Positions 44,425-55,253 are shown, counted from the first letter of the stretch. The stretch: 64,000 nucleotides of DNA from Noviherbaspirillum sp. UKPF54 (GCF_007874125.1 NZ_CP040128.1:3224001-3288000); one strand, 5' to 3'. The notes: generated by a model from the sequence alone, not told the origin. Translations and numbers: made by a program.

Positions 44425-44826
44425 TTACTTAACTAACGGCAAGCTTTGCGCCTGCCAGGCTGCGATACCGCCATCCAGGCTGACGGCTTCGGCGAATCCG
44501 GCTTTCTTCAGTTGCGACACGGCCTTGGAGGAGGTCACGCCGCGCTGGCACACCACAATGGCGGTCCTGGCCTTGAACTTATCAAGCTCGCCGATCCGGC
44601 CGCCCAGCTCCTTGAGCGGGATATTGCGCGCATCGCGCAAATGGCCGACTGCGAATTCGGCCGGTTCGCGGACATCGACCACAATGGCCTTGCCCTGGTT
44701 GAGCAGTTGCGTTGCCTGCAGCAGGGATACCCGGTCGCCGCGTCGTTGCAGATTCGGCCATGCGAGCGCGCCGCCCGATACCAGCGCCAGCGCGATGAGC
44801 CAAATGTTATCGATGAGAAATTTCAC
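44425..44826 (-). CDS. Membrane-anchored rhodanese-like protein
   Basis: The 133-residue protein has an N-terminal membrane helix ([19 protein letters not shown]) followed by a single rhodanese domain. The active-site loop is C93-QRGVTS. The motif [12 protein letters not shown] is also typical. It probably carries sulfane sulfur or acts in redox defence near the membrane. The start is GTG with GAGG four bases upstream. It is divergent from gpmA and forms an operon with grxC. Confidence 0.9.
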   Translation of the reverse strand: MKFLIDNIWLIALALVSGGALAWPNLQRRGDRVSLLQATQLLNQGKAIVVDVREPAEFAVGHLRDARNIPLKELGGRIGELDKFKARTAIVVCQRGVTSSKAVSQLKKAGFAEAVSLDGGIAAWQAQSLPLVK

Positions 44827-44918
44827 GGTGCCTCAATAGTGTTAAACAATCGCGACATTATAAAATAGAAGCCAATTCGGCTCCCGAATCCCCTTTCACT
44901 GACTTTCCATCATCAACC

Positions 44919-45665
44919 ATGTATAAAATCGTATTCATGCGCCACGGCGAATCCACGTGGAACCTGGACAACCGCTTCACCGGCTGGACCGATGTCGACC
45001 TGACTGAAAAAGGCATCGCCGAAGCACGTCAGGCCGGCAAGATCCTCAAGGACGCCGGCTTCACCTTCGACCTGGCCTATACGTCGGTATTGAAGCGCGC
45101 CATCCGCACGCTGTGGCTGACGCTGGATGAAATGGACCTGATGTGGATCCCGGTCGAGCACGACTGGCGCCTCAACGAGCGTCACTACGGCGCGTTGCAG
45201 GGCTTGAACAAGGCCGAGACCGCCGCCAAGTACGGCGACGAGCAGGTACTGGTCTGGCGCCGCAGCTACGACACGCCGCCCATGCCGCTGGAGCCGAACG
45301 ATCCGCGCACGTCCTACAACGATCCGCGTTATGCCCAGCTGAAGAAGGAACAGATCCCGCTCACCGAATGCCTGAAAGACACAGTGGCGCGCGTGATGCC
45401 GGCCTGGGATGAAGAAATCGCACCGGCCATCCGCGCTGGCAAGCAAATCCTCATTTCGGCCCACGGCAACAGCCTGCGCGCGCTGATCAAGAGCCTGGAC
45501 GGCATCAGCGATGCCGATATCGTCGGCCTGAACATCCCGAACGGCCAGCCGCTGGTATATGAATTGGACGCGGACCTGAAGCCGATCAAGAGCTACTACC
45601 TGGGCGACCAGGAAGCGATCGCAGCGGCGATGAAGGCTGTCGCCAGCCAGGGCAAGTCGAAGTAA
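44919..45665 (+). CDS. gpmA: 2,3-bisphosphoglycerate-dependent phosphoglycerate mutase
   Basis: The 248-residue enzyme has the phosphohistidine motif MRHGESTWN (H9) and the second histidine in [21 protein letters not shown] is characteristic of dPGM. It interconverts 3- and 2-phosphoglycerate in glycolysis and gluconeogenesis. The promoter is probably the TATAAA at 44859-44864. A small hairpin (ATTCGG-CTC-CCGAAT, 44875-44889) lies in the leader. No good ribosome site is visible before the ATG. Confidence 0.97.
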   Translation: MYKIVFMRHGESTWNLDNRFTGWTDVDLTEKGIAEARQAGKILKDAGFTFDLAYTSVLKRAIRTLWLTLDEMDLMWIPVEHDWRLNERHYGALQGLNKAETAAKYGDEQVLVWRRSYDTPPMPLEPNDPRTSYNDPRYAQLKKEQIPLTECLKDTVARVMPAWDEEIAPAIRAGKQILISAHGNSLRALIKSLDGISDADIVGLNIPNGQPLVYELDADLKPIKSYYLGDQEAIAAAMKAVASQGKSK

Positions 45666-45727
45666 GCCTCCATTTTTCAACCATCACCACACCGGGCACC
45701 AGGGAATTTCGATTGTCCAGGCATCGC

Positions 45728-47095
45728 ATGCGTATTACGAAGAAATTCCTTGCCACGCTCGGCATCACGGCCGCCATGGCGGGCGGCTTGCTGCCCGCCC
45801 ATGCCGGAAAAACCACCGACCGCGCCCGGCAAAAGCATGCCGCTGAAGCCGAGCGAGCCGAACTGCAGCAAAAACTCGATACGCTCAAGCGCGAGATCAC
45901 CCGTACCGAAACGGCCAAGAGCGATGCCGCCGACGCACTGGCGCACTCGGAAGCATCCATCTCGCAAGCCAATCGCGCCCTGCGCGACCTGGGCGAAGAG
46001 CAGAGCGCGATCGAAGCCAAGATATCCCAGTTATCGCACGAGCAGGAGCGGCTGGCGCAATCGATCGCAGCCCAGCAGAAGCAGCTCGCCACGCTGCTGC
46101 GCGAGCACTACGTAGCCGGCAACGAGGATCGCATCAAGCTGCTGCTGTCTGGCGACAATCCGAACCGGATCAACCGCGACCTGCAATACATGGGCTACGT
46201 GTCGCAGGCGCAGGCCAAACTGATCGCAGCGCTGCGCGCCAACATGGCGGCGATCGAAAACAACAAGAGCGCGACCCAGGAGGCGAAAGACGAGCTGGAC
46301 GAAGTCGCGCAGGAGCAGCGCGAGCAGAAAGCCCAGCTCGAGCAGGAAAAGTCGCGCCGCGCGGCGCTTTTGGCCCAGCTGTCGAACAAGCTGGCCGCGC
46401 AGCGCAAGCAGGCCGGCCATATCGAACGCGACGAGCAGCGCCTGGGAGGGCTGGTTGACCGCCTGTCCAAGTTAATCGAGGAACAACGCAAGGCCGAGGC
46501 CGCGCAGCTGGAGAAGCGGCGCCAGGAGCAGCTGGCACGCACCGCCGCAAGAAACAGCGCTGCCGCAGCGTCCAAAATGAGCTCGGTCAAGGCGAAGGTG
46601 CGCAATCCTGATGCAATAGACGATGACGAACCGCCGCCGAAATTGTTGGGGCGAAATGAACTCACGCCGGAAGCCGGCGTCCAAGACCGGGTATTCGGGC
46701 GCTCCTTCGGGTCGCTGCGCGGCCAGTTGCGGCTCCCGGTCAAGGGCGACCTGCTGGCGAAATACGGCAGCAAGCGCGGCGACGGACCGAGCTGGAAAGG
46801 ATTGTTCATCCGCACGGCCGAAGGCGCGGACGTCAAGGCCGTCGCCGGTGGGCGGGTGGTCTTCGCCGACTGGCTGCGCGGCTTTGGCAATCTGATCATC
46901 ATTGACCATGGAAGCGAATACCTGACTATTTATGGCAATAACCAGGCGGTCCTGAAGCATGCCGGCGACCTGGTCAAGACAGGCGAGATCATCGCCAGCG
47001 CCGGCAACAGCGGCGGCAACGAACAATCGGGTTTATACTTTGAAATGCGGCATCAGGGCCGCGCGTTTGATCCTCTTGAATGGATTTCCAGGTGA
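45728..47095 (+). CDS. envC: EnvC-like murein hydrolase activator
   Basis: The 455-residue periplasmic protein has a signal peptide (MRITKKFLATLGITAAMAGG, cleavage near AHAG), a long coiled coil (about 25-270) and a C-terminal LytM/M23 domain (about 330-455). The zinc ligands are lost: the HxxxD site reads GLFIRTAEGAD and the HxH site is YFEMRH. As in E. coli EnvC, it should activate amidases rather than cut the wall itself. I chose the ATG; a TTG five codons earlier has AGGGA at good spacing and is an alternative. ctpA follows after three bases. Confidence 0.92.
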   Translation: MRITKKFLATLGITAAMAGGLLPAHAGKTTDRARQKHAAEAERAELQQKLDTLKREITRTETAKSDAADALAHSEASISQANRALRDLGEEQSAIEAKISQLSHEQERLAQSIAAQQKQLATLLREHYVAGNEDRIKLLLSGDNPNRINRDLQYMGYVSQAQAKLIAALRANMAAIENNKSATQEAKDELDEVAQEQREQKAQLEQEKSRRAALLAQLSNKLAAQRKQAGHIERDEQRLGGLVDRLSKLIEEQRKAEAAQLEKRRQEQLARTAARNSAAAASKMSSVKAKVRNPDAIDDDEPPPKLLGRNELTPEAGVQDRVFGRSFGSLRGQLRLPVKGDLLAKYGSKRGDGPSWKGLFIRTAEGADVKAVAGGRVVFADWLRGFGNLIIIDHGSEYLTIYGNNQAVLKHAGDLVKTGEIIASAGNSGGNEQSGLYFEMRHQGRAFDPLEWISR

Positions 47096-47098
47096 CAC

Positions 47099-48586
47099 AT
47101 GAGCAGTAAACTGAAGAACTTCGGTCTTATCGGACTGGGCGTCATCGCCGGCATCGCCGGCTCGATGCAATTCGAAGCGAGCGCGCAAAAGACAACGACG
47201 CCCCTGCCGCTGGAAGAGCTGCGGCAGCTGGCCGACGTGTTCGGCCTGATCAAGTCCGACTACGTCGAGTCTGTCGAAGACAAGAAACTGCTCACCGAGG
47301 CCATCTCGGGCATGGTCGCCTCGCTCGACCCGCACTCCGCCTACCTCGACAAGAAGGCGTTCAAGGAGCTGCGCGAAGGCACGCAAGGCAAGTTCGTCGG
47401 CCTTGGCATCGAGGTCGGGATGGAAGACGGCTACGTGAAGGTCATCTCCCCGATCGAGGATTCGCCTGCGTTCAAGGCCGGCCTGAAGGCCGGCGACCTG
47501 ATCACGCGCCTGGACAACACCCCGATCAAGGGCATGACGCTCGACGAAGCGGTCAAGCGCATGCGCGGCGAACCCAATACCAAGATCACGCTCACCATCG
47601 CCCGCAAGGAAGAAGACAAGCCGATCATCGTCACCATCGTGCGCCAGGAAATCCGGGTGCAGAGCGTGAAGTCGAAGGTGGTCGAACCGGGCTACGCCTG
47701 GGTGCGCATTGCGCAATTCCAGGAGCCGACGGTGGAAGACCTGGTCAAGAAGCTCACCGCGATCTACGCGCAGGAGCCGAACCTCAAGGGCTTGGTGCTC
47801 GACCTGCGCAACGATCCGGGCGGCGTGCTGCCCGGCGCGATCGGCGTGTCGGCGGCCTTCCTGCCGAAGGACGTTCCGGTGGTGTCGACCAACGGCCAGC
47901 TGCCGGATTCCAAGGCGACGTTCTACGCGCGCCGCGAGTTCTACACCTCCTCGCGCGCCGCACTGTCCGATCCGCTGACAAAGCTGCCGGAAGCGGTCAA
48001 GAAGGTGCCGATGGTGGTGCTGGTCAACACCGGTTCGGCCTCGGCCTCGGAAATCGTGGCCGGCGCGCTGCAGGATTACAAGCGCGCCACCATCATGGGT
48101 ACGCAGACTTTCGGCAAGGGCTCGGTGCAGACCATCCGCCAGCTGACCGCCGATACCGCCGTCAAGCTGACCACCGCGCGCTACTACACGCCGAACGGCC
48201 GCTCGATCCAGGCCAAGGGCATCGTACCGGACCTGCTGGTTGACGAAAATGCCGACGGTGACGGCCTGAACGGGCTGCGGCTGCGCGAAGCGGACCTGAC
48301 GCACCACCTGATGAACGACAAGGACAAGGCCAAGGACGACGCCGCGCACGCCAAGCTGGTCGACGAACTGGAAGAAGAACAGCGCTTGGCCGCACTCGAG
48401 AAGAAGCGCAAGCCGCTCGAATTCGGCGGCAAGGACGACTTCCAGCTGGCGCAAGCGCTCAACCAGTTGAAGGGCTTGCCGGTCCAGCTCTCGAAGTCCG
48501 CCAAGATCGAGAGCAAGAAGGAAGACACCATCAACGACAAGAAGAACGTCAACGGGAACGGCAACGGACACGGCGAGAAGAAATAA
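47099..48586 (+). CDS. ctpA: S41-family carboxy-terminal processing protease
   Basis: The 495-residue protein has an N-terminal signal anchor (FGLIGLGVIAGIAGSMQF). A PDZ domain follows (about 90-175, with FVGLGIEVGMEDGYVKV), then a tail-specific protease core with LRNDPGGVL, the catalytic serine in NTGSASASEI and lysine in TFGKGSVQ. The tail is Lys/Asn/Gly-rich. It acts in the periplasm, probably on wall hydrolases or lipoproteins. It is translationally linked to envC (stop, three bases, ATG). A terminator follows. Confidence 0.95.
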   Translation: MSSKLKNFGLIGLGVIAGIAGSMQFEASAQKTTTPLPLEELRQLADVFGLIKSDYVESVEDKKLLTEAISGMVASLDPHSAYLDKKAFKELREGTQGKFVGLGIEVGMEDGYVKVISPIEDSPAFKAGLKAGDLITRLDNTPIKGMTLDEAVKRMRGEPNTKITLTIARKEEDKPIIVTIVRQEIRVQSVKSKVVEPGYAWVRIAQFQEPTVEDLVKKLTAIYAQEPNLKGLVLDLRNDPGGVLPGAIGVSAAFLPKDVPVVSTNGQLPDSKATFYARREFYTSSRAALSDPLTKLPEAVKKVPMVVLVNTGSASASEIVAGALQDYKRATIMGTQTFGKGSVQTIRQLTADTAVKLTTARYYTPNGRSIQAKGIVPDLLVDENADGDGLNGLRLREADLTHHLMNDKDKAKDDAAHAKLVDELEEEQRLAALEKKRKPLEFGGKDDFQLAQALNQLKGLPVQLSKSAKIESKKEDTINDKKNVNGNGNGHGEKK

Positions 48587-48602
48587 CCGGTATCCGCGAT
48601 AG

Positions 48603-48625
48603 AAAAGGCCGCATTGCGGCCTTTT
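48603..48625 (+). terminator. Terminator after ctpA
   Basis: AAAAGGCCGC-ATT-GCGGCCTTTT is a 10-bp hairpin 16 bases after the ctpA stop, followed by CCTTTTTTGG. It is a strong intrinsic terminator. Confidence 0.92.
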
Positions 48626-48687
48626 CCTTTTTTGGCGCCGGAAAGTGCTACATTAGGCCTTCCATTGCGCGCAATACGAAATTCCTC

Positions 48688-49443
48688 ATGAACGACAACC
48701 AGCTACTGCGCTACTCCCGCCACATCCTGCTCGACGACATCGGAATCGAAGGCCAGGAAAAGCTGCTGGCCGCCCGTGCGCTGGTGATCGGCGCCGGCGG
48801 GCTCGGCTCTCCCGCCGCCTACTATCTGGCGTCTGCCGGCGTGGGCAAGATCACGCTGGTCGACAACGATAGCGTGGACCTCACCAACCTTCAGCGCCAG
48901 ATCCTGCATACCACCGAGCGCGTCGGCCAGCCGAAAGCGCAATCCGGGAAGCAAACGCTGGAGAAAATCAATCCCGACATCGAGATCGTCGCGCTGAGCG
49001 AGCGCGTCGAAGGCGAGCGCCTGAGCGCACTCGTCGCTCAGGCGAGCGTGGTGCTCGACTGCAGCGACAACTTCACGACGCGTCATGCCGTCAACCGCGC
49101 CTGCGTCGAGCACGAAGTACCGCTGGTATCGGGCGCGGCGATCCGCTTCGACGGCCAGATATCGGTTTTCGATGCACGCCACGCGGACACGCCCTGCTAC
49201 GCCTGCCTTTTTCCGCCGGACCAGGAGTTCGAGGAAGTGCTGTGCTCGACCATGGGCGTTTTCGCACCGCTGGTCGGCATCATCGGGACGATGCAGGCGG
49301 CCGAAGCGCTGAAGGTGATCGCGGACATCGGCGAATCGCTGGCCGGTCGTCTGCTGCTGCTCGATGCGCGCCACATGGAATGGACCAGCATCCGCGTGGC
49401 GCGCAACGCGGGCTGCCCGGTGTGCGGAACTCGAGGGTGTTAA
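48688..49443 (+). CDS. ThiF/MoeB/HesA-family adenylyltransferase
   Basis: The 251-residue E1-like enzyme has the nucleotide motif GAGGLGSP (35-42), the zinc cysteines C170/C173 (CYAC) and C244/C247 (CPVC), and a catalytic-loop cysteine C186 in EEVLCSTMG. It adenylates the C-terminal glycine of a sulfur-carrier protein. MoeB (molybdopterin) and ThiF (thiamine) cannot be separated by sequence alone, and no pathway gene is adjacent. The ATG follows the ctpA terminator by 60 bases, so it has its own promoter. Confidence 0.92.
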   Translation: MNDNQLLRYSRHILLDDIGIEGQEKLLAARALVIGAGGLGSPAAYYLASAGVGKITLVDNDSVDLTNLQRQILHTTERVGQPKAQSGKQTLEKINPDIEIVALSERVEGERLSALVAQASVVLDCSDNFTTRHAVNRACVEHEVPLVSGAAIRFDGQISVFDARHADTPCYACLFPPDQEFEEVLCSTMGVFAPLVGIIGTMQAAEALKVIADIGESLAGRLLLLDARHMEWTSIRVARNAGCPVCGTRGC

Positions 49444-49446
49444 GAG

Positions 49447-49827
49447 CTAGTCCTGCCTGATCAAACTGGCGCTCGAGCAGGCAGAGAAATCCGCCCCGCC
49501 CGAAGTATCCGGCTCCGAGCGCATAGTCTCACCATGCCGATGCGGCGCCGCATCAAGCATGGCGTTGAATTTCCTGTACGCGTTGAAATGGTATTGCTCG
49601 ACCAGGGTGTGCTGCATCACGCGGTGCGCTTGCGCCTCGACCACCGGCGCCTCGTCGTCCTCTTGCTGCGCCTGCGTGTCCGACGCGGTGACGGATGGCG
49701 AAGCTCCACTGCGAGCCGCTGCTTCCGCATTGGCCGCGGCGCTACGCCCGCTGCAACCGGTAATCGCGAAAATGGCGAACGCGATGGCCGATGCCTCCAT
49801 GGCGCGCGTTAAGCATTGCATTATCAT
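49447..49827 (-). CDS. Putative lipoprotein of unknown function
   Basis: The 126-residue protein has a lipobox: hydrophobic AIAFAIFAITG followed by C25-SG. The rest is hydrophilic, with an acidic stretch (QAQQEDDEAP) and HHxx-like histidines (DAAPHRHGE). GAGGGGAG lies ahead of the ATG, supporting translation. A second in-frame ATG at codon 3 is an alternative. No family recognised. It is convergent with the ThiF/MoeB gene and divergent from the DMT exporter. Confidence 0.65.
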   Translation of the reverse strand: MIMQCLTRAMEASAIAFAIFAITGCSGRSAAANAEAAARSGASPSVTASDTQAQQEDDEAPVVEAQAHRVMQHTLVEQYHFNAYRKFNAMLDAAPHRHGETMRSEPDTSGGADFSACSSASLIRQD

Positions 49828-49948
49828 TTGAAGTCTCCCCTCGTATGATTATTTGCGAACCCGGCTTACCCCCTTTGGTTTGTATCAACCGCATTACAGT
49901 TGTCCGCCAGAGCCTTATCCCTGCTCAAGCGCGCTTGTCCAACGGATA

Positions 49949-49967
49949 GCCGCTGCCACGCAGCGGC
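49949..49967. repeat. Perfect hairpin in the lipoprotein/EamA divergent region
   Basis: GCCGCTGC-CAC-GCAGCGGC is an 8-bp perfect stem with a 3-base loop in the middle of the 222-base gap between the divergent genes. A TACAAT box for the rightward gene lies at 50002-50007. The function is unknown: operator or transcript-insulating hairpin. Confidence 0.4.
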
Positions 49968-50049
49968 CACGGTGCCTGCAGCGCCGTTCATAGCCTGATG
50001 CTACAATCGGCCGGCAGGATTATTGCCGTCTAGCAATCTTCTTTTTCTC

Positions 50050-50946
50050 ATGCCCCCCGCCGATCTCGCGAAGCTGGTCTTTCTTTCCGCCATTTGGGGC
50101 GGCTCGTTCATCTTCCTGCGGCTCGCCGTCCCGGAAGTCGGCCCCCTGCTGACCGCGATGCTGCGCACCTCGCTGGCCGGCATCGCATTGATGACGTATG
50201 CGACCGCCACTGGCGTGACGTTGCACTGGCGGGCCAATCTCAAGCCGTTTGCCGTGGTCGGACTGTTTGCCGGCGTCTTGCCGTTCACCTGCTTTTCATT
50301 CGCGGCGTTGCATCTGCCGGCGGCCCATTCTGCGGTGCTGAACGCGACGGCGCCGCTGTTCGGCGCGGTGTTCTCGGTGCTGTGGCTGTCCGAGCGCCTG
50401 ACGGCGCTCAAGATCGTTGGCCTGTTGCTGGGAGTGGCGGGAGTGGCGATCCTGGTCGGCGCCGGCACGCTGGCGGCGACACCAACGACGCTGATCTCGA
50501 TCACCGCCTGCCTCTTGGCGGCAGCGAGTTACGCGATCTCGAGCATCATCGTCAAAAAGACTGGCATGCCGGGCGGCATCCATCCGATTGCCATGGCCAC
50601 CGGATCGCTCGTGCTGGGCGGGCTGATGATGCTGCCGGCGGCTCCCTTCGTGCTGCCTAAGACCGTGCCGTCGCCGCTTGCGCTGGGATGCATTGCCGGC
50701 CTGTCCCTGCTGTCGTCCGGGCTGGCGCAGGCATTATTCATTCCGTTGATCGTGAAGGTGGGTCCGACACGGGCCATGTGCGTGTCGTTCCTGATTCCCT
50801 TGTTCAGCATGTTATGGGGAGCGATTTTCCTGCACGAGGCGGTGCGCGCCGGGACGCTGGCTGGAGGCGCCGTGGTGCTGCTCGCGATGGGGCTTGTGCT
50901 GCCGGCCGCGCGCAACGTGCCGGACAAAGCGCTTGCCGGCGAATAG
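50050..50946 (+). CDS. EamA-family (DMT superfamily) transporter
   Basis: The 298-residue protein is polytopic, with about ten membrane helices in two EamA repeats. The first begins LAKLVFLSAIWGGSFIFLRLA and the second ISITACLLAAASYAISSIIV. Family members export amino acids or other metabolites across the inner membrane; the substrate is not predictable. I chose the ATG at 50050; a TTG nine codons earlier is possible. It is convergent with the pabB-pabC fusion. Confidence 0.9.
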   Translation: MPPADLAKLVFLSAIWGGSFIFLRLAVPEVGPLLTAMLRTSLAGIALMTYATATGVTLHWRANLKPFAVVGLFAGVLPFTCFSFAALHLPAAHSAVLNATAPLFGAVFSVLWLSERLTALKIVGLLLGVAGVAILVGAGTLAATPTTLISITACLLAAASYAISSIIVKKTGMPGGIHPIAMATGSLVLGGLMMLPAAPFVLPKTVPSPLALGCIAGLSLLSSGLAQALFIPLIVKVGPTRAMCVSFLIPLFSMLWGAIFLHEAVRAGTLAGGAVVLLAMGLVLPAARNVPDKALAGE

Positions 50947-50947
50947 A

Positions 50948-52792
<1,845 letters not shown>

Positions 52793-52847
52793 GGCGGTAC
52801 AGACAGCGATAATGCGGCGGCGCGCTGGACACGGCGCCGAAACGCGT

Positions 52848-52876
52848 ATTGTAATGCCAAGCCGGGCAGCGGTCAG
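52848..52876 (-). promoter_or_regulatory. Candidate promoter of the pabB-pabC fusion
   Basis: Minus-strand CTGACC (52876-52871), a 17-base spacer and TACAAT (52853-52848) lie 56 bases before the TTG start. The -35 is inside the left arm of the 13-bp inverted repeat, so pairing or protein binding there would affect initiation. Confidence 0.55.
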
Positions 52877-52926
52877 GCGGGGCTATTCCCGACGGAGTGC
52901 CGCGCAAGCCGCACCTGACCGCTGCC
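52865..52926. repeat. 13-bp perfect inverted repeat with possible three-way junction
   Basis: GGCAGCGGTCAGG (52865-52877) and CCTGACCGCTGCC (52914-52926) are exact complements. The 36-base interior can form CGGG/CCCG (52878-52891) and GTGC-C-GC/GC-C-GCAC (52897-52914) closed by a GCAA loop on the plus strand. Together these make a three-way junction with a GNRA tetraloop. TGGACA (52826-52831) and TGTAAT (52850-52855), 18 bases apart, could start a rightward RNA at about 52862. It may be a small RNA, an unusual slmA terminator or a pabB operator. Confidence 0.55.
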
Positions 52927-52931
52927 TGTTC

Positions 52932-53507
52932 TTACGCCAGCAGCAGCGCGATCTGCGCCTGCGCGTTCTCCGACGGACTTTGCTTGAAGCCGCTCTTGGC
53001 GAAGCGATGCCAGCGCCCCAGCACCAGGCTCGCGATCATGTTGGCGCGCGCCGCGACCTCGCCTTCCTGCGCCTCGCCCTGCGTGACCGCGATGCGCAGC
53101 GCCTGCTTGAGCGACAGCTCGACTCGCTCGACGAACTGGTTCATGCGCAGCTGCAGGCGTTCGTCCTCGTTGACCAGTGCGTCTCCGATCAGCACGCGCG
53201 TCATGCCGGGATTGCGCTCGGCGAAATTGAGCAGCATGCCGGCGATCGCGTGCACTTGCGCCAGGCCGTTTTCCTGCTGTTCGCTGATCTGGTTGATCAG
53301 GCCGAACACGGTGGATTCGATGAATTCGATCAGGCCTTCGAACATCTGCGCCTTGCTTGCGAAGTGGCGGTACAGCGCCGCCTCCGATACCTCCAGCCTG
53401 GCGGCCAGCGCCGCGGTGGTGATTTTTTCTCCCTTGGGATGCTCCAGCATTGCTGCCAGGGCCTGAAGAATCTGGAGCTTGCGTTCGCCCGGTTTTGTGG
53501 TTGCCAT
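52932..53507 (-). CDS. slmA: SlmA-type nucleoid occlusion factor (TetR family)
   Basis: The 191-residue protein has a TetR-type DNA-binding domain (ITTAALAARLEVSEAALYRHF, about 28-50) and a helical dimer domain starting LIEFIESTVFGLINQI. The HTH and LIEFIE segment closely resemble E. coli SlmA, which binds DNA over the nucleoid and blocks FtsZ there. I chose the ATG at 53507; in-frame sequence upstream overlaps the HAD gene and is not protein-like. It follows the HAD nucleotidase gene by 23 bases. Confidence 0.88.
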   Translation of the reverse strand: MATTKPGERKLQILQALAAMLEHPKGEKITTAALAARLEVSEAALYRHFASKAQMFEGLIEFIESTVFGLINQISEQQENGLAQVHAIAGMLLNFAERNPGMTRVLIGDALVNEDERLQLRMNQFVERVELSLKQALRIAVTQGEAQEGEVAARANMIASLVLGRWHRFAKSGFKQSPSENAQAQIALLLA

Positions 53508-53530
53508 GATGTTCTGTTGAAGTGAGCTGT

Positions 53531-54256
53531 TTAACGCAGTCGATGCAGCGTGGTCGGCAATTCCATGACCGATTGTACTTTGACATCGACGTAAATGGGC
53601 CTCTTGGTAAACCTCGGCAGCGGCCGGTTGCCCGCCAGCTGCCGCAGGTTGGGGCTGGTCGCCAGGTACTGCGTGATCCAGACGGTGCGCATGCCGATAG
53701 CCTTGGCGGCCTTGAGCGTGTCGACACTGTCCTCCACCAATACACAACGGCTAGGAGCGATGCGTTCTTTAGCCACCAGCTTGCGCAGCAGGTGCCGGGA
53801 CGGCTTCGGGCGCAGCTGCCGATGCACGTGCATCGCTTCGATCGCGATGTGCTTGGCGAAATGCCGGTGCAATCCGAGATGGCGCATCACATCATGCGAA
53901 TAGCGGCGCGGGGCATTGGTCAGCAGGATCTTGCGCCCCGGGAGGCGCCTGAGCAGCTGGCCGAGGCCGCGCTCGGCGCGGATCATGGAAGGCAGATCAT
54001 CGAAGCGATGCGCCTCGCGCAAGAAATCGTCCATCCGGACCTGGTGATGCCTGACCATGCCCAGCAAGGTCGCGCCGTAGCGCTTCCAGTACGCCAGCCG
54101 CGCCGCGTTGACGGTGTCCGGGTCGGCCGGCGTGTCGCCGTCGCCGAGCACCTTCGCGATGAAGGCATTCATGTTCGCGTTAATGGCCGGGAAAATCGCA
54201 TGCGATGCGTTGTGCAGCGTGTTATCGAGGTCGAACAACCAAATCGGCTTGGGCAT
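53531..54256 (-). CDS. HAD-family pyrimidine 5'-nucleotidase
   Basis: The 241-residue protein has the catalytic FDLDNTLHN (DxDxT), motif II LLTNAP, the motif III lysine in KPSRHLL and motif IV VLVEDSVDTLKAA. The Sdt1/pyrimidine nucleotidase subfamily fits best. It would dephosphorylate UMP or CMP or related mononucleotides. In many Burkholderiales this gene sits between argB and slmA. Here it keeps slmA, but a rightward TraB/GumN gene separates it from argB. Confidence 0.88.
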   Translation of the reverse strand: MPKPIWLFDLDNTLHNASHAIFPAINANMNAFIAKVLGDGDTPADPDTVNAARLAYWKRYGATLLGMVRHHQVRMDDFLREAHRFDDLPSMIRAERGLGQLLRRLPGRKILLTNAPRRYSHDVMRHLGLHRHFAKHIAIEAMHVHRQLRPKPSRHLLRKLVAKERIAPSRCVLVEDSVDTLKAAKAIGMRTVWITQYLATSPNLRQLAGNRPLPRFTKRPIYVDVKVQSVMELPTTLHRLR

Positions 54257-54284
54257 CTGCTAGAGTTGTTTTGAAAGGGAGCGC

Positions 54285-55208
54285 ATGAACATCAGAATTA
54301 TTTTTTTGCTAAGCGCATTCGCCGCATTTTTTCTTCCGTTCGCCTATGGCGAGAATAATCCAGCCCCTGCCGCCGCACAAGCCACGGCCGCCGCGCGCCG
54401 CGGCGCATTGTACCGGGTGCGGCAACAAGGCCACACCGCTTATGTGTTTGGCACCATTCATGTCGGGTTGCCCGCCTTCTTCCCGCTCGACGACCAGGTG
54501 ACGCAGGCGCTGTCGCATGCCAGCCGCCTGGTGCTGGAACTGGACGTGCGCCGGGACGAGCCGTTCCAGGCGGCGCTGCGAAAGCACGGCCTGTATGCCG
54601 ACGGCGATACGCTGGAGCGCCACCTGTCGCCTGCGGGCCTTGCGCACTTGCGGCGCGCGCTGGAACGCTTCGGCATGCCGTTCGCGCAGGTGACGATGCT
54701 CAAGCCGTGGCTGGTGACGAACATGCTGGTGGGACTGGACCTTGAGCGCCAGGGTTACCAGCGACGCTATGGCATCGAGTTCTTCCTGCTTGCCCAGGCG
54801 CAGGCCAAGGAGGTGCGGGAACTGGAGTCGGCCGAATACCAGATGTCGCTGTACGACGACATGAGCGACGCGCAACAGGAACAATACCTGCGCGAGAATC
54901 TGGCGGAGCTGGAAGAAAGCGCATCGCGGGGCAAGGCGCGCGCGCTGATCGAGGCCTGGGCCAGCGCCGACGGCGATGCGCAGGAACGGCTGTTGCGCGA
55001 GTCGCTGGCGGAGAAAACCCTGTCGGCCGACTTCACGCAGCGCGTCCTGCTCGACAAGCGCAACCCGGAAATGGCCGACAAGATCGGCGCGCTGCTGCAG
55101 TCCGGCGAAACGTCATTCGTCGCCATCGGCCTGCTGCACGTGCTGGGGGAAAACGGCGTGCCGGCGCTGCTGCGCCGGCGCGGCTACGAGGTGGAAAAGC
55201 TGTATTGA
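54285..55208 (+). CDS. TraB/GumN-family protein
   Basis: The 307-residue protein has a signal peptide (MNIRIIFLLSAFAAFFLPFAYG). The TraB/GumN fold follows, with VFGTIHVGLPAFFP (conserved GTIH), LVLELDVRR, a RYGIEFFLLAQAQ segment and a C-terminal SFVAIGLLHVLGENGVPALLRRRGYEVEKL. The last block is cited only for its GLLH motif. The family is related to metal-dependent TIKI proteases, so a periplasmic protease is possible. GGGAG precedes the ATG. It is divergent from the HAD gene and convergent with argB. Confidence 0.88.
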   Translation: MNIRIIFLLSAFAAFFLPFAYGENNPAPAAAQATAAARRGALYRVRQQGHTAYVFGTIHVGLPAFFPLDDQVTQALSHASRLVLELDVRRDEPFQAALRKHGLYADGDTLERHLSPAGLAHLRRALERFGMPFAQVTMLKPWLVTNMLVGLDLERQGYQRRYGIEFFLLAQAQAKEVRELESAEYQMSLYDDMSDAQQEQYLRENLAELEESASRGKARALIEAWASADGDAQERLLRESLAEKTLSADFTQRVLLDKRNPEMADKIGALLQSGETSFVAIGLLHVLGENGVPALLRRRGYEVEKLY

Positions 55209-55211
55209 CGC

Positions 55212-55244
55212 CCCGCGCGCCGGATCGGAAATCGGGCACGCGGG
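55212..55244. terminator. Possible bidirectional stem between TraB/GumN and argB
   Basis: CCCGCG (55212-55217) and CGCGGG (55239-55244) pair across a 21-base loop in the 45-base convergent gap. No T run follows. Weak candidate. Confidence 0.3.
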
Positions 55245-55253
55245 AAGGATTGC

